A stretch of 64,000 bases of DNA, taken from CAWGGS01 sp963822095. GTDB taxonomy: Bacteria; Desulfobacterota; Desulfobulbia; Desulfobulbales; Desulfocapsaceae. A program made the translations under genes and the position numbers. Within the stretch, counting starts at the first letter, position 1. The number at the start of each line of letters is the position of its first letter. The DNA lies in the NCBI GenBank assembly GCA_963822095.1, contig CAWGGS010000001.1, positions 62,001 to 126,000 of the forward strand. Reading direction: 5' to 3'. A model generated the notes under the pieces. It saw only the letters and a list, made by a program, of their open reading frames with translations. It ran no database searches and was not told where the DNA came from. Shown here one piece after another: positions 1 through 8,468 of the stretch.

Positions 1-1
1 A

Positions 2-235
2 TCGGTTGTGGCAATTGCGGATACCAACTGCGACCCCGATGGTATCGACTACCTGATTCCCGGAAATGATGATGCGATTCGATCTATTCGTTTACTCAGT
101 AGTTATGTTGCCGATGCAGTGCTGGCAGGAGTGGCGATGAGAGAGGGAGACAATGCCTCGGAAGAGGCCATTGCTGCTGCGATGGGTGATACCGAAGACG
201 AAAAGATGGAGCAGGATATCAAGTCAGAGGAGTAA
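2..235 (+). CDS. rpsB: 30S ribosomal protein S2, C-terminal part (5' end outside window)
   Basis: The frame is open from the window edge, so only the last 77 codons are present. The segment reading VAIADTNCDPDGIDYLIPGN is the diagnostic S2 C-terminal core, and DAIRSIRLLSSYVADAVL follows it. S2 is a 30S head protein needed for S1 binding. The acidic tail (about 25 residues rich in E and D) is usual for the family. The next gene is tsf, the standard bacterial pairing. A hairpin with a T tract lies between them. Confidence 0.97.
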   Translation, partial: SVVAIADTNCDPDGIDYLIPGNDDAIRSIRLLSSYVADAVLAGVAMREGDNASEEAIAAAMGDTEDEKMEQDIKSEE

Positions 236-287
236 GGCGTTACGGCTTTGTTCTTTGGTATAATAACCAATTGATAGTTTGCAGTTG

Positions 288-318
288 AAAAGAGGCGGCC
301 CCGGTGACCGCCTCTTTT
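288..318 (+). terminator. Hairpin terminator or attenuator between rpsB and tsf
   Basis: An 11-bp perfect stem (AAAAGAGGCGG at 288-298 against CCGCCTCTTTT at 308-318) with a 9-nt loop ends in a T run. It is a rho-independent terminator shape. As tsf follows only 116 bp later, it probably reduces rather than abolishes readthrough from rpsB. Confidence 0.75.
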
Positions 319-433
319 GACATAAATATGGGGCATTCGAGCACCTGAGGCCGGTTCAACGATCCAAGGCTGAGTTCCCCGGAATGAGATGCAGAAACAG
401 ACACATCCCACGATGTGAGAAAATGGAGGTACC

Positions 434-1030
434 ATGAATATTACAAGTCAGATGGTGAAAGACCTGCGTGATAAGACCAGTGCAGGAATGATGGATTGTA
501 AAAAGGCTCTTACCGAGACCAACGGTGATATGGAAAAGGCTGTTGATCTTCTTCGTCAGAAAGGTCTTGCGGTTGCTGCGAAGCGCGCCGGGAGGGCGAC
601 CAGCGAGGGAGTCATTGAGACATATATACATGCTGGTGGCAAGCTCGGTGTCATGGTTGAGTTGAATTGTGAGACGGATTTTGTCGCCAAGACTGACACC
701 TTTAAAGAGTTTGCCAGGGATTTGGCCATGCATATTGCTGCTACAAACCCGGTCGCTGTAACCCGTGAAGAGGTACCGGTTGATATCATTTCCCGTGAAA
801 AGGAGATCTATATTCAACAGGCTCTTGATTCCGGCAAGCCGCAAAATATCGTTGAGAAAATGGTTACCGGAAAAATTGAAAAATTTCTGTCTGAGATCTG
901 TTTGCTCGAGCAGAAATTCGTTAAGGATCCGGATCATTCCATTCAGGAACTGTTGACGGATATGGTCGGTAAAATAGGTGAAAATATAACGATAAAGCGC
1001 TTTGCCCGTTTCCAGGTAGGTGTTGAGTAG
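434..1030 (+). CDS. tsf: Translation elongation factor Ts
   Basis: EF-Ts regenerates EF-Tu-GTP by displacing GDP. The N-terminal UBA-like helix domain (residues 1-50, with LRDKTSAGMMDCKKAL) is followed by the EF-Tu contact loop TDFVAK at residues 81-86. At 198 residues it is the short form, lacking much of the second core subdomain found in the 283-residue E. coli protein; short EF-Ts proteins occur in several phyla, for example Thermus. The start at 434 has an AAATGGAGGT ribosome-binding site just upstream. It lies between rpsB and pyrH in the conserved order. Confidence 0.97.
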   Translation: MNITSQMVKDLRDKTSAGMMDCKKALTETNGDMEKAVDLLRQKGLAVAAKRAGRATSEGVIETYIHAGGKLGVMVELNCETDFVAKTDTFKEFARDLAMHIAATNPVAVTREEVPVDIISREKEIYIQQALDSGKPQNIVEKMVTGKIEKFLSEICLLEQKFVKDPDHSIQELLTDMVGKIGENITIKRFARFQVGVE

Positions 1031-1113
1031 GTTTGCAGACGATAACGGGCAATGTGAGATATCCGTCCCCATGGGCTGAAGGTTAAAAAAACTGCTGTGA
1101 ATACAAAGCGAGG

Positions 1114-1833
1114 ATGACTATGCAGCCGGAGTACAAACGAATTTTGTTGAAACTCAGTGGTGAGGCTCTGCTGGGCAACGACTCCTTTGGAATTAACACC
1201 GATGTCATAGACTATGTGGCCGACGAGATCAGAGAGATCGTGGAGATGGGTGTCCAGCCCGGTCTGGTAATCGGGGCCGGTAATATATTCAGAGGCGTTG
1301 CCGGGGCCAGCAAGGGAATGGATCGAGCAACAGCCGATAATATGGGGATGTTGGCCACTGTCATGAACAGTCTGGCCCTGCAGGATGCCTTGGAGCGAAA
1401 AGGCGTGTATACCAGGGTCATGTCTGCCATCCCCATGCAATCGGTCTGTGAACCGTATATACGGAGGCGGGCGACCAGACATTTGGAAAAGGGGCGGGCC
1501 GTAATTTTTGCCGCCGGGACGGGAAATCCCTATTTCACTACGGATTCCGCAGGGGTTCTGAGGGCCTTGGAGATAGATGCGGACCTGATAATAAAGGCAA
1601 CCAAAGTCGATGGTGTCTATGATAAAGATCCTGTGTTGAATCCCGATGCTGTTTTTTTTGAACGACTTACTTACGATGATGTTCTCACCAAAGGGCTCAA
1701 GGTAATGGATGCCACCGGTATTGCATTGGCTAAAGACGATAAGAAAGCTATTATTGTATTGAACATGAATGTTCCAGGAAACATTAAGAAAGCCATATGC
1801 GGTCAGCGTGTCGGTACAATGATATCGTTATGA
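1114..1833 (+). CDS. pyrH: UMP kinase
   Basis: This enzyme phosphorylates UMP to UDP with ATP as a hexamer of the amino-acid-kinase fold. Visible family features are LLKLSGEALLG near the N terminus, GAGNIFRG in the phosphate-binding region, DRATADNMGMLATVMN, and the C-terminal KATKVDGVYDKDP. The length (about 239 residues) is normal. A second in-frame ATG two codons downstream, at 1120, is better spaced from the GCGAGGA sequence and may be the true start. The gene sits between tsf and frr. Confidence 0.97.
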   Translation: MTMQPEYKRILLKLSGEALLGNDSFGINTDVIDYVADEIREIVEMGVQPGLVIGAGNIFRGVAGASKGMDRATADNMGMLATVMNSLALQDALERKGVYTRVMSAIPMQSVCEPYIRRRATRHLEKGRAVIFAAGTGNPYFTTDSAGVLRALEIDADLIIKATKVDGVYDKDPVLNPDAVFFERLTYDDVLTKGLKVMDATGIALAKDDKKAIIVLNMNVPGNIKKAICGQRVGTMISL

Positions 1834-1873
1834 TGTAAACCCTGGATCGTAATAAGATAAGCAAAGGTGACCT

Positions 1874-2428
1874 ATGAGTGAAGTGATTTTTGAGATGGCT
1901 GAAAAAATGGAAAAAGGTATTGAGACCTTTAAAAATGAATTGTCAAAGGTCCGGACGGGCCGTGCGTCTCTGGCTCTACTCGATAATATCTTTGTTGATG
2001 CCTACGGCAGTTCTCTTCCCGTGAACCAGGTAGGGACACTAACGATTCCTGAGAGCAGGATGATTGCCATCCAGCCGTGGGACCCGCAGATGTTGCCTGC
2101 CATCGAAAAGGCCATCCTTAAATCAAGTATCGGCTTGACCCCCATAAGTGATGGGAAAATAATCCGTTTGAATATTCCACAGCTCACTGAGGAAAGGAGA
2201 AAAGAGCTTGTCAAGCAGGTGAAAAAGACCGCAGAAGAATTCAGGGTCGCGCTCCGCAATATTCGAAGGGAAACAATTGACACCTTGAAAAAGATGAAGA
2301 AAGACAAGGAGTTGTCTGAAGACGAAATGTTCAAACTTCAGGAAGAGGCTCAACAGGAAACCGATAACGCGATCAATCAAATAGATTCGATTACCCAGTC
2401 CAAGGAAAAAGAGGTATTGGAAGTTTAG
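1874..2428 (+). CDS. frr: Ribosome recycling factor
   Basis: RRF splits post-termination ribosomes together with EF-G. The 184-residue length is standard. Signatures are KVRTGRASLALLDNI at residues 25-40, the PWDPQML motif, and the long coiled-coil helix with RRETIDTLKKMKKDKELSEDE. A good ribosome-binding site (AAAGGTGA) precedes the ATG. The gene is 40 bp after pyrH. Confidence 0.97.
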   Translation: MSEVIFEMAEKMEKGIETFKNELSKVRTGRASLALLDNIFVDAYGSSLPVNQVGTLTIPESRMIAIQPWDPQMLPAIEKAILKSSIGLTPISDGKIIRLNIPQLTEERRKELVKQVKKTAEEFRVALRNIRRETIDTLKKMKKDKELSEDEMFKLQEEAQQETDNAINQIDSITQSKEKEVLEV

Positions 2429-2511
2429 GGACGGCCCTATCCTTAAGACATGCTCTTCCTCCTGTTGGAACGCGTGGCTTCGATCTCAATTATTTAGTTT
2501 TTTAGAATATT

Positions 2512-3258
2512 ATGCCCGCCGATTTAAACCTTGACCTGCAATATCTGCCGTGCCATGTCGCGATCATCATGGATGGAAATGGTCGATGGGCTCAAAAGAG
2601 GAGCAAGCCCCGTCTGTACGGTCACAAGGTGGGGGCGGATTCGGTACGTGATATTGTTGAAGCGGCAAGAGAAATCGGGATACAGGTTTTAACCCTTTAT
2701 GCCTTTTCCTCAGAGAACTGGAACAGGCCGGAGAATGAGGTACGTGGCCTTATGTCCATCCTTAAGTCGTATTTAAACTCCGAGCTTGCCAGGATGTTGA
2801 AAAACGATATCCGGCTTACCTGTATCGGAGATATGTCCAGGCTCCCCGGAGGGGTACGCAAAGTACTTTCGGACTCTATCGTAAAAACGTCGAAAAACAA
2901 GAGTCTTACTTTGAATCTTGCCTTGAGTTACGGTTCGAGAAATGAAATTGTCCAAGCCGTCCAACTCTTGGCTAATCAATGTGCAGATGGTCAGCTATTG
3001 CCGCAGGACATTGATGAACGGATGGTTTCCGAATCCCTTTATACCAAAGGCTTGAGCGATCCTGATCTATTGATTCGAACCGGCGGTGAGTGGCGATTAT
3101 CCAACTTCCTTCTTTGGCAAGCGTCGTATGCAGAAATTTATTTCACCGATGTGAAGTGGCCTGATTTTCGTAAACGAGAGTTTTATAAGGCTATTTCCGA
3201 CTTTCAACGTCGTGAACGTCGTTTCGGCAAGACCGGAGCGCAGGTAAAGACAGGTTAA
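2512..3258 (+). CDS. uppS: Undecaprenyl diphosphate synthase (cis-prenyltransferase)
   Basis: It condenses isopentenyl diphosphate units in cis onto farnesyl diphosphate to make the C55 carrier lipid for peptidoglycan and O-antigen. The catalytic Asp lies in IIMDGNGRWA (D21). ALSYGSRNEI and the C-terminal SDPDLLIRTGGEWRLSNF box are the other family motifs; the usual SGE is GGE here. Length (248) is normal. It is four bases from cdsA, so the two are probably co-transcribed. Confidence 0.96.
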   Translation: MPADLNLDLQYLPCHVAIIMDGNGRWAQKRSKPRLYGHKVGADSVRDIVEAAREIGIQVLTLYAFSSENWNRPENEVRGLMSILKSYLNSELARMLKNDIRLTCIGDMSRLPGGVRKVLSDSIVKTSKNKSLTLNLALSYGSRNEIVQAVQLLANQCADGQLLPQDIDERMVSESLYTKGLSDPDLLIRTGGEWRLSNFLLWQASYAEIYFTDVKWPDFRKREFYKAISDFQRRERRFGKTGAQVKTG

Positions 3259-3261
3259 GCC

Positions 3262-4056
3262 ATGGGACGGACTCTTCCAGGTCTGGCCTTAGCGGCATGT
3301 TGGCTTTTGCTTCTTCTGAAGGGGTCGTTTTTTCTCATCTGGGCAGTAATCCTGTTGATCGCTTTTGTCGGGGGCTTGGAGTATGTGGCCATGGCCGCCG
3401 ATAAGGACATCGGTTTCGCGCATAAATTGATCCTTTGCTGCATACTTGTTGTACCGGTCTTGGCCGTCGGCGGTGGATCGGCTGTTGCAATGACCGGCGG
3501 CCTATTCCTGGCATTTTTGCTTCTCTCCTGTTATATCCTTTTTAATTTTCGCCATATTGCAAATAGTTATGAAACGCTTTCCAAATATGGTCTCGGGATT
3601 GTCTATATTGGCTTTTTGATCTCCCATCTGGTGTTGATTTGTCGTTTGCCCAATGGGCCCCAATGGCTCGTTATTCTAACGTCTATTACTGCCGGTTCGG
3701 ATTCCGGAGCGTATTATTGTGGAAGATTTTTCGGAAAAAGAAAACTCTGTTCCAATGTCAGTCCCAAGAAAACCGTCGAAGGGGCGATCGGCGGATTGGT
3801 TTTTGGTCTGCTTTTTTCGGCACTCTTTGCCTGGATGTTGCTCCCAACGGTCAATTGGCTGTTTCTTCTTCCTGTGTCGGCGGTTTTGACCGGCACAGGC
3901 ATCCTTGGGGATTTGACCGAATCCGTAGTGAAAAGGGGAACGAATACCAAGGATTCCGGTACATTACTGGCCGGACATGGTGGCGTTCTCGATAGAGTAG
4001 ATTCTCTGTTGTTTGCCGGGCCGCTTCTCTATTATATGCTCGTTTTGGCTGGATAA
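3262..4056 (+). CDS. cdsA: Phosphatidate cytidylyltransferase
   Basis: This integral membrane enzyme makes CDP-diacylglycerol from phosphatidate and CTP. About seven hydrophobic segments are visible. The C-terminal CdsA signature (SVVKRGTNTKDSG followed by GHGGVLDRVDS) carries the metal-binding acidic residues. Length (264) is typical. The gene lies between uppS and dxr with only 2-3 bp on either side, a tight lipid and isoprenoid operon. Confidence 0.95.
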   Translation: MGRTLPGLALAACWLLLLLKGSFFLIWAVILLIAFVGGLEYVAMAADKDIGFAHKLILCCILVVPVLAVGGGSAVAMTGGLFLAFLLLSCYILFNFRHIANSYETLSKYGLGIVYIGFLISHLVLICRLPNGPQWLVILTSITAGSDSGAYYCGRFFGKRKLCSNVSPKKTVEGAIGGLVFGLLFSALFAWMLLPTVNWLFLLPVSAVLTGTGILGDLTESVVKRGTNTKDSGTLLAGHGGVLDRVDSLLFAGPLLYYMLVLAG

Positions 4057-4058
4057 AA

Positions 4059-5228
4059 ATGAAAAGAATATCACTACTTGGGGCAACGGGATCAATCGGG
4101 CTGAACGTTGTCGATATCGTTCGCCGTTTCCCTGATATCTATTCCATTGTAGGTCTCGCCGCCGGGCGGAATGTTGAGCTGGTCAAGGATCTTGTTCTCG
4201 AATGCAGACCACGGCTGGTCTCGGTATTGGATGCAGAACATGCAAGACGCCTCTGCTCGATGCTTCCGGCCAATTTGCATGACAGGGTGGTCTGGGGTGC
4301 CGAAGGTAATGAACAGGTGGCCTCTTTGGCAGAGGCCGATATCGTCATTTCGGCCATCGTCGGGGCGGCCGGACTTCTTCCAACTCTTGCTGCTATTCGG
4401 GCTGGAAAGGATATAGGCCTTGCCAATAAAGAGACACTGGTCATGGCAGGAAAACTGGTCATGGATGCAGTGCGGGAAAAAGGCGTTCGTTTTCTTCCAG
4501 TTGACTCCGAACACAGTGCCATCTTCCAGGTTCTGGAGGGAGGAAGAAAAGAAGATCTGGAAAAGATCATCCTGACAGCCTCCGGTGGGCCTTTTCGGAA
4601 AAAGTCGCTGGCAGAGGTGGGACAGGTTACCTCAAAAGAGGCGCTTAGTCATCCCAATTGGAGTATGGGAAGAAAAATATCCATTGATTCAGCAACAATG
4701 ATGAATAAGGGGCTGGAGGTAATCGAAGCAAAATGGCTCTTTGATGTGCCTCTAGATATGATTGAGGTTGTTGTTCATCCCCAGTCAATCATCCACTCTC
4801 TGGTCGAGTTCCAAGACGGCTCAGTTCTCGCCCAGCTGGGAATTCCAGATATGCGTATTCCGATTGCCTATGCACTTTCCTATCCTGCCCGACTGCCCCT
4901 GAAGCTGGAAAAACTCAAACTTTCTCAATGTGGAAACCTACAGTTTCAGGAGCCCGATTATGATCGATTTCCCGCCTTGTACCTGGCTTTTGATGCTGTT
5001 CGCAAAGGCGGGGTTATGCCCGCGGTCTTGAATGGAGCCAATGAAATAGCCGTTGATGCCTTTTTACAGGGACGAATCAGTTTTCCGTCGATAGCCAGGG
5101 TCGTTTCTCAAACAATGGAAAAAGCCGATAACGGAAATGAAGATAATCTGGAAGATATCCTGTCAGCGGATGCTGCCGCCCGCAGGCAGGCCGCAGACAT
5201 TATCGACAAGTTGGCCGGACAATCGTGA
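4059..5228 (+). CDS. dxr: 1-deoxy-D-xylulose 5-phosphate reductoisomerase
   Basis: DXR is the second step of the MEP isoprenoid pathway and converts DXP to MEP with NADPH. The N-terminal nucleotide-binding loop GATGSIG (residues 8-14) is intact. Substrate and metal-site motifs VDSEHSAIFQ, GGPFRKK, SHPNWSMG and MNKGLEVIEA are all present. The 389-residue length is standard. Another MEP gene, ispG, lies 2 kb downstream, so this segment supplies isoprenoid precursors for uppS as well. Confidence 0.97.
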   Translation: MKRISLLGATGSIGLNVVDIVRRFPDIYSIVGLAAGRNVELVKDLVLECRPRLVSVLDAEHARRLCSMLPANLHDRVVWGAEGNEQVASLAEADIVISAIVGAAGLLPTLAAIRAGKDIGLANKETLVMAGKLVMDAVREKGVRFLPVDSEHSAIFQVLEGGRKEDLEKIILTASGGPFRKKSLAEVGQVTSKEALSHPNWSMGRKISIDSATMMNKGLEVIEAKWLFDVPLDMIEVVVHPQSIIHSLVEFQDGSVLAQLGIPDMRIPIAYALSYPARLPLKLEKLKLSQCGNLQFQEPDYDRFPALYLAFDAVRKGGVMPAVLNGANEIAVDAFLQGRISFPSIARVVSQTMEKADNGNEDNLEDILSADAAARRQAADIIDKLAGQS

Positions 5229-5323
5229 TACCGCTTGGCAGAATCGTGCGTCGTGACTATTATCTTTAGTGACTTTAAATGAAACTTGTCCCTTTTCGGG
5301 ACTGTTGAACATATCCTCTGTCC

Positions 5324-6397
5324 ATGAATACGATTATAACTTTCATTGTTGTTTTAGGCGTTCTTATTTTTGTCCACGAATTCGGCCATTTCCTGTTTGC
5401 CAAGCTGTTTCGGGTTCGGGTTTTGAAGTTCTCCCTCGGCTTTGGTCCCAAGGTTTTCGGCAAGAAGATCGGCGAAACCGAATATCTGGTGTCGGCCTTT
5501 CCTCTTGGAGGGTACGTGAAGATGCTGGGAGAAACACCCGATGAGCAGGAATTGGATCCCGAGCTGGAAAAGTGCTCGTTTGCCAACAAGCCTGTTTTTC
5601 AGCGTTTCTGTATCGTTCTTGCCGGACCTGTCTTTAATTTACTGTTTTCAATAGTTTTGTTCTTTGCCGTTTATTCCGTGATCGGGCTTCCCACTGCGGT
5701 TGACAATACCAAGGTGGGAAAAGTGAGTGAGAAATCTCCGGCAATGACTGCCGGCATCCGGCCGGGAGATATGATAGTCCAGATTAATGGTCAGCCGACC
5801 AAAGTTTGGGCCGATGTCCTCAAAGGAGTAAAAAAGAGCGATGGGAAACCGCTGACCATTTTGCTGCAAAGAGGCGATAAACAGGTCGGACTTACTGTAA
5901 CACCAGCAATAAACAGTGCTAAAAACATCTTTGGCGAAGTGGTTGAAAAGCGGTATATGATCGGAATAATGAAAGCCGACGACATAACCTATACCCGAAC
6001 AAACCTCTTCCGAGCCTTTAAGGAGGCCTGTCTCCAGACGTGGATGTTCATTTATCTCACAGTATTGGGATTCGTGAAGATAATACAGAGGCACATTCCC
6101 GCCTCAGAACTGGGGGGGCCGATACTGATTGCTCAACTCGCCGGACAACAGATGAAAGCCGGCTGGACGAATATCATTTCCTTTACGGCGCTTATCAGTG
6201 TGAATCTCGGGATCCTAAACCTCTTACCGATCCCTGTCCTCGACGGAGGGCATCTTGTGTTTCTAAGCTTTGAGGCGATCCGCAGAAAACCATTGAATGA
6301 ACGAGTTCAGGTCATCGCCCAACAGATTGGGATTGCCTTTCTCGGGACCCTGATGGTTTTTGTCTTCTATAACGATATCCTCAGGTTCTTCAAATGA
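5324..6397 (+). CDS. rseP: RseP-type site-2 intramembrane zinc metalloprotease
   Basis: Site-2 proteases cut transmembrane substrates such as anti-sigma factors and remnant signal peptides in the inner membrane. The zinc motif HEFGH is at residues 18-22 in the first transmembrane segment. One PDZ domain occupies roughly residues 115-200 (SPAMTAGIRPGDMIVQING). The third zinc ligand lies in NLLPIPVLDGGH near residue 305. Four membrane segments are visible. With 357 residues it has one PDZ domain, unlike the two in E. coli RseP. Its end overlaps tsaB by four bases. Confidence 0.95.
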   Translation: MNTIITFIVVLGVLIFVHEFGHFLFAKLFRVRVLKFSLGFGPKVFGKKIGETEYLVSAFPLGGYVKMLGETPDEQELDPELEKCSFANKPVFQRFCIVLAGPVFNLLFSIVLFFAVYSVIGLPTAVDNTKVGKVSEKSPAMTAGIRPGDMIVQINGQPTKVWADVLKGVKKSDGKPLTILLQRGDKQVGLTVTPAINSAKNIFGEVVEKRYMIGIMKADDITYTRTNLFRAFKEACLQTWMFIYLTVLGFVKIIQRHIPASELGGPILIAQLAGQQMKAGWTNIISFTALISVNLGILNLLPIPVLDGGHLVFLSFEAIRRKPLNERVQVIAQQIGIAFLGTLMVFVFYNDILRFFK

Positions 6398-7137
6398 TGG
6401 AAGCACAAGGACCTCTGATCCTGGCCCTTGATACATCCACCGCTTGCTGCACACTGGCCATAACCTGCGGCACTGCGGTTCAGGGGAGGATTTTGGCTTC
6501 AGTTTCTCTCAACAGCAGGGTCAGACATTCGAGACGGTTGCTCACCGCCATAGACTGGATGTTTTCCGAGACCGATGTCGATTGGTCAATGGTGGAGGGA
6601 ATTGCAATAGGGCTCGGTCCCGGGAGCTTCACCGGACTCAGGATCGGCATGGCAACCGCAAAAGGGTTGGCTGCAACCTCGGGAAAGCCTCTTTTAGGTA
6701 TTTCTACGCTTGATGCCCTGGCCTGCAGGTGCACCACGGAGAAGATGATCTGCGCTGTGTTGGATGCCAGGAAAAAACAGGTCTATACGGCCTGGTATCG
6801 CCCGAGTCTATCCGGACCGGCTCACAGGATCGGGGAGATACGGGCGGTCGATCCCGAGGTTTTGGCTGCTGAAATTGAGAAACCGGTGCTGATGGTGGGA
6901 GACGGCGTCCTGACCTATGGAGAGCTGTGGCGACGGAATTTAGGGGATAAAGTGGCCTTTGCCCCGATTGACCTGCTGTACCCCTCCGCTGCAGTGATCG
7001 GCCTTCTAGGTGGTATCGAGCTTGCCGAGGGCAGAAGCCTTGATCTTGCCTCAGCGGTGCCTCTGTATATTAGGGCCTCTGATGCCGAGTTGAGTATAGA
7101 ACGGAAAAAGCATCCAAAGGTGGGTGTCGGTTCATGA
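6394..7137 (+). CDS. tsaB: tRNA N6-threonylcarbamoyladenosine biosynthesis protein TsaB
   Basis: TsaB is the non-catalytic ASKHA-fold partner of TsaD in t6A37 modification of ANN-decoding tRNAs. LALDTSTACCTLAI at the N terminus and GIAIGLGPGSFTGLRIGMA around residue 70 are the recognisable family motifs. Length (247) is normal. The start codon overlaps the rseP stop and its own end overlaps ispG, indicating translational coupling. Confidence 0.93.
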   Translation: MMEAQGPLILALDTSTACCTLAITCGTAVQGRILASVSLNSRVRHSRRLLTAIDWMFSETDVDWSMVEGIAIGLGPGSFTGLRIGMATAKGLAATSGKPLLGISTLDALACRCTTEKMICAVLDARKKQVYTAWYRPSLSGPAHRIGEIRAVDPEVLAAEIEKPVLMVGDGVLTYGELWRRNLGDKVAFAPIDLLYPSAAVIGLLGGIELAEGRSLDLASAVPLYIRASDAELSIERKKHPKVGVGS

Positions 7138-8228
7138 TCGTGCGGCGAAAAACGAAAAAGATCCGGATCGGTAATGTGGAGATCGGCGGCAACGCTCAGA
7201 TCTCGGTCCAGTCAATGACCAATACCGATACCAGGGATGTTCAAGCCACCGTGGACCAGATCCACGAGCTTGCCGCGGCCGGTTGTGACCTGATTCGGGT
7301 TGCTGTTATCGATCGTGAGGCTGCTTTGGCCCTTCGGAGCATCCGTGATTTGATCACCATACCCCTGATCGCTGACATCCATTTCGATTACCGCCTAGCC
7401 ATAGCGGCAATGGAAAACGGCGCCCAGGCCATTCGAATTAATCCCGGAAATCTCGGAGGCAAAGGCAAGCTGGCCATGGTCGTCGCTGCCGCCAAGCAGC
7501 ACCTTGTTCCGATCAGAGTTGGAGTCAACAGCGGGTCCATCGAAAAAGACCTGTTGAAGAAATTCGGCTACCCCAATCCTGAAAAACCAGATGCCCTAAT
7601 CGAAAGCGCTCTTCGTAATGTGAGACTGCTGGAGGAACAGCGATTTGACGAGATTAAGGTGTCCATAAAGTCCTCGGACACCCTGACCACCATAAGCGGA
7701 TACCGTAAGCTTTCAGGGCTTACCGACTATCCCTTGCATCTGGGGGTCACGGAAGCAGGAGGATTGATTGCCGGTACGGTAAAATCCAGTTTGGCCGTCG
7801 GGTTGCTCCTCTTTGAAGGTATTGGCGATACTTTCCGGATCTCTTTGACCCGGGATCCATTGGAGGAGGTCCGGGTAGGTTTTGAATTGCTTCGCTCTTT
7901 GAAGATACGGGAGAGGGGACCGGAATTGATCTCCTGTCCGACCTGCGGCAGGACCCGTATCGATTTGTTTGCAATTGCCGAAGAGGTCGAGCGCTATGTC
8001 CAGACCATGACCGCTCCGATCAAGGTGGCGGTCATGGGGTGTGTCGTCAACGGGCCGGGCGAGGCCAAAGAGGCAGATATCGGGATTGCCGGAGGGAACG
8101 GAGTGGGGATCATTTTCAAAAAGGGAGCACTCTATAAAAAGGTCTCGGAAGAGAACCTGTTACCGGCATTTTTGGAAGAGCTGGCGGAGATGGAAAAGCA
8201 ATGGATATTGAGGTCCAAAGGTAACTGA
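7134..8228 (+). CDS. ispG: 4-hydroxy-3-methylbut-2-enyl diphosphate synthase (flavodoxin)
   Basis: IspG is a [4Fe-4S] enzyme that reduces MEcPP to HMBPP in the penultimate MEP step. The TIM-barrel N terminus (VQSMTNTDTRD, ADIHFDYRLA) is followed by the cluster-binding region with SCPTCGR and VMGCVVNGPGEAKEADIG, which supply the three cysteines and a glutamate. Length (364) is normal for the bacterial form. The cluster is oxygen-sensitive, which fits an anaerobe. It overlaps tsaB by four bases. Confidence 0.97.
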   Translation: MIVRRKTKKIRIGNVEIGGNAQISVQSMTNTDTRDVQATVDQIHELAAAGCDLIRVAVIDREAALALRSIRDLITIPLIADIHFDYRLAIAAMENGAQAIRINPGNLGGKGKLAMVVAAAKQHLVPIRVGVNSGSIEKDLLKKFGYPNPEKPDALIESALRNVRLLEEQRFDEIKVSIKSSDTLTTISGYRKLSGLTDYPLHLGVTEAGGLIAGTVKSSLAVGLLLFEGIGDTFRISLTRDPLEEVRVGFELLRSLKIRERGPELISCPTCGRTRIDLFAIAEEVERYVQTMTAPIKVAVMGCVVNGPGEAKEADIGIAGGNGVGIIFKKGALYKKVSEENLLPAFLEELAEMEKQWILRSKGN

Positions 8229-8280
8229 CCAACATGGCAGAACCTGACCGCTTAGCTGAAACGAAACAAAAAGCTCACCC

Positions 8281-8318
8281 CCTTCCAATCCGATAGGCTG
8301 AGGTTTAGGGCTCATCAG
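8281..8318 (+). repeat. Degenerate solo end of the palindromic MITE family
   Basis: The stretch with CCGATAGGCTGAGGTTTAGG resembles the right end of the full-length elements at 57080, 61181 and 63120. No left end is visible nearby. It sits in the 240-bp gap between ispG and proS and looks like an old decayed copy. Confidence 0.5.
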
Positions 8319-8468
8319 ATTTATATAAACAAGAGAAGCTTACAAAACCTGAAAATTGGGAAGGTCGGCGTTTGCGTTCAAGCTGCCGGTCGGATATTAT
8401 AGGGGAAGAACTGTCAGGCGATGTCTGGCCATCATTTTTTGAAATTTAAAACTATCTTTGAATACACA

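Noticed and set aside
1212..1436. Long ORFs antisense to pyrH, frr, dxr, proS and relA
   Set aside because: They lie wholly opposite well-recognised genes, lack ribosome-binding sites and show no family motifs; they are coding-strand shadows.
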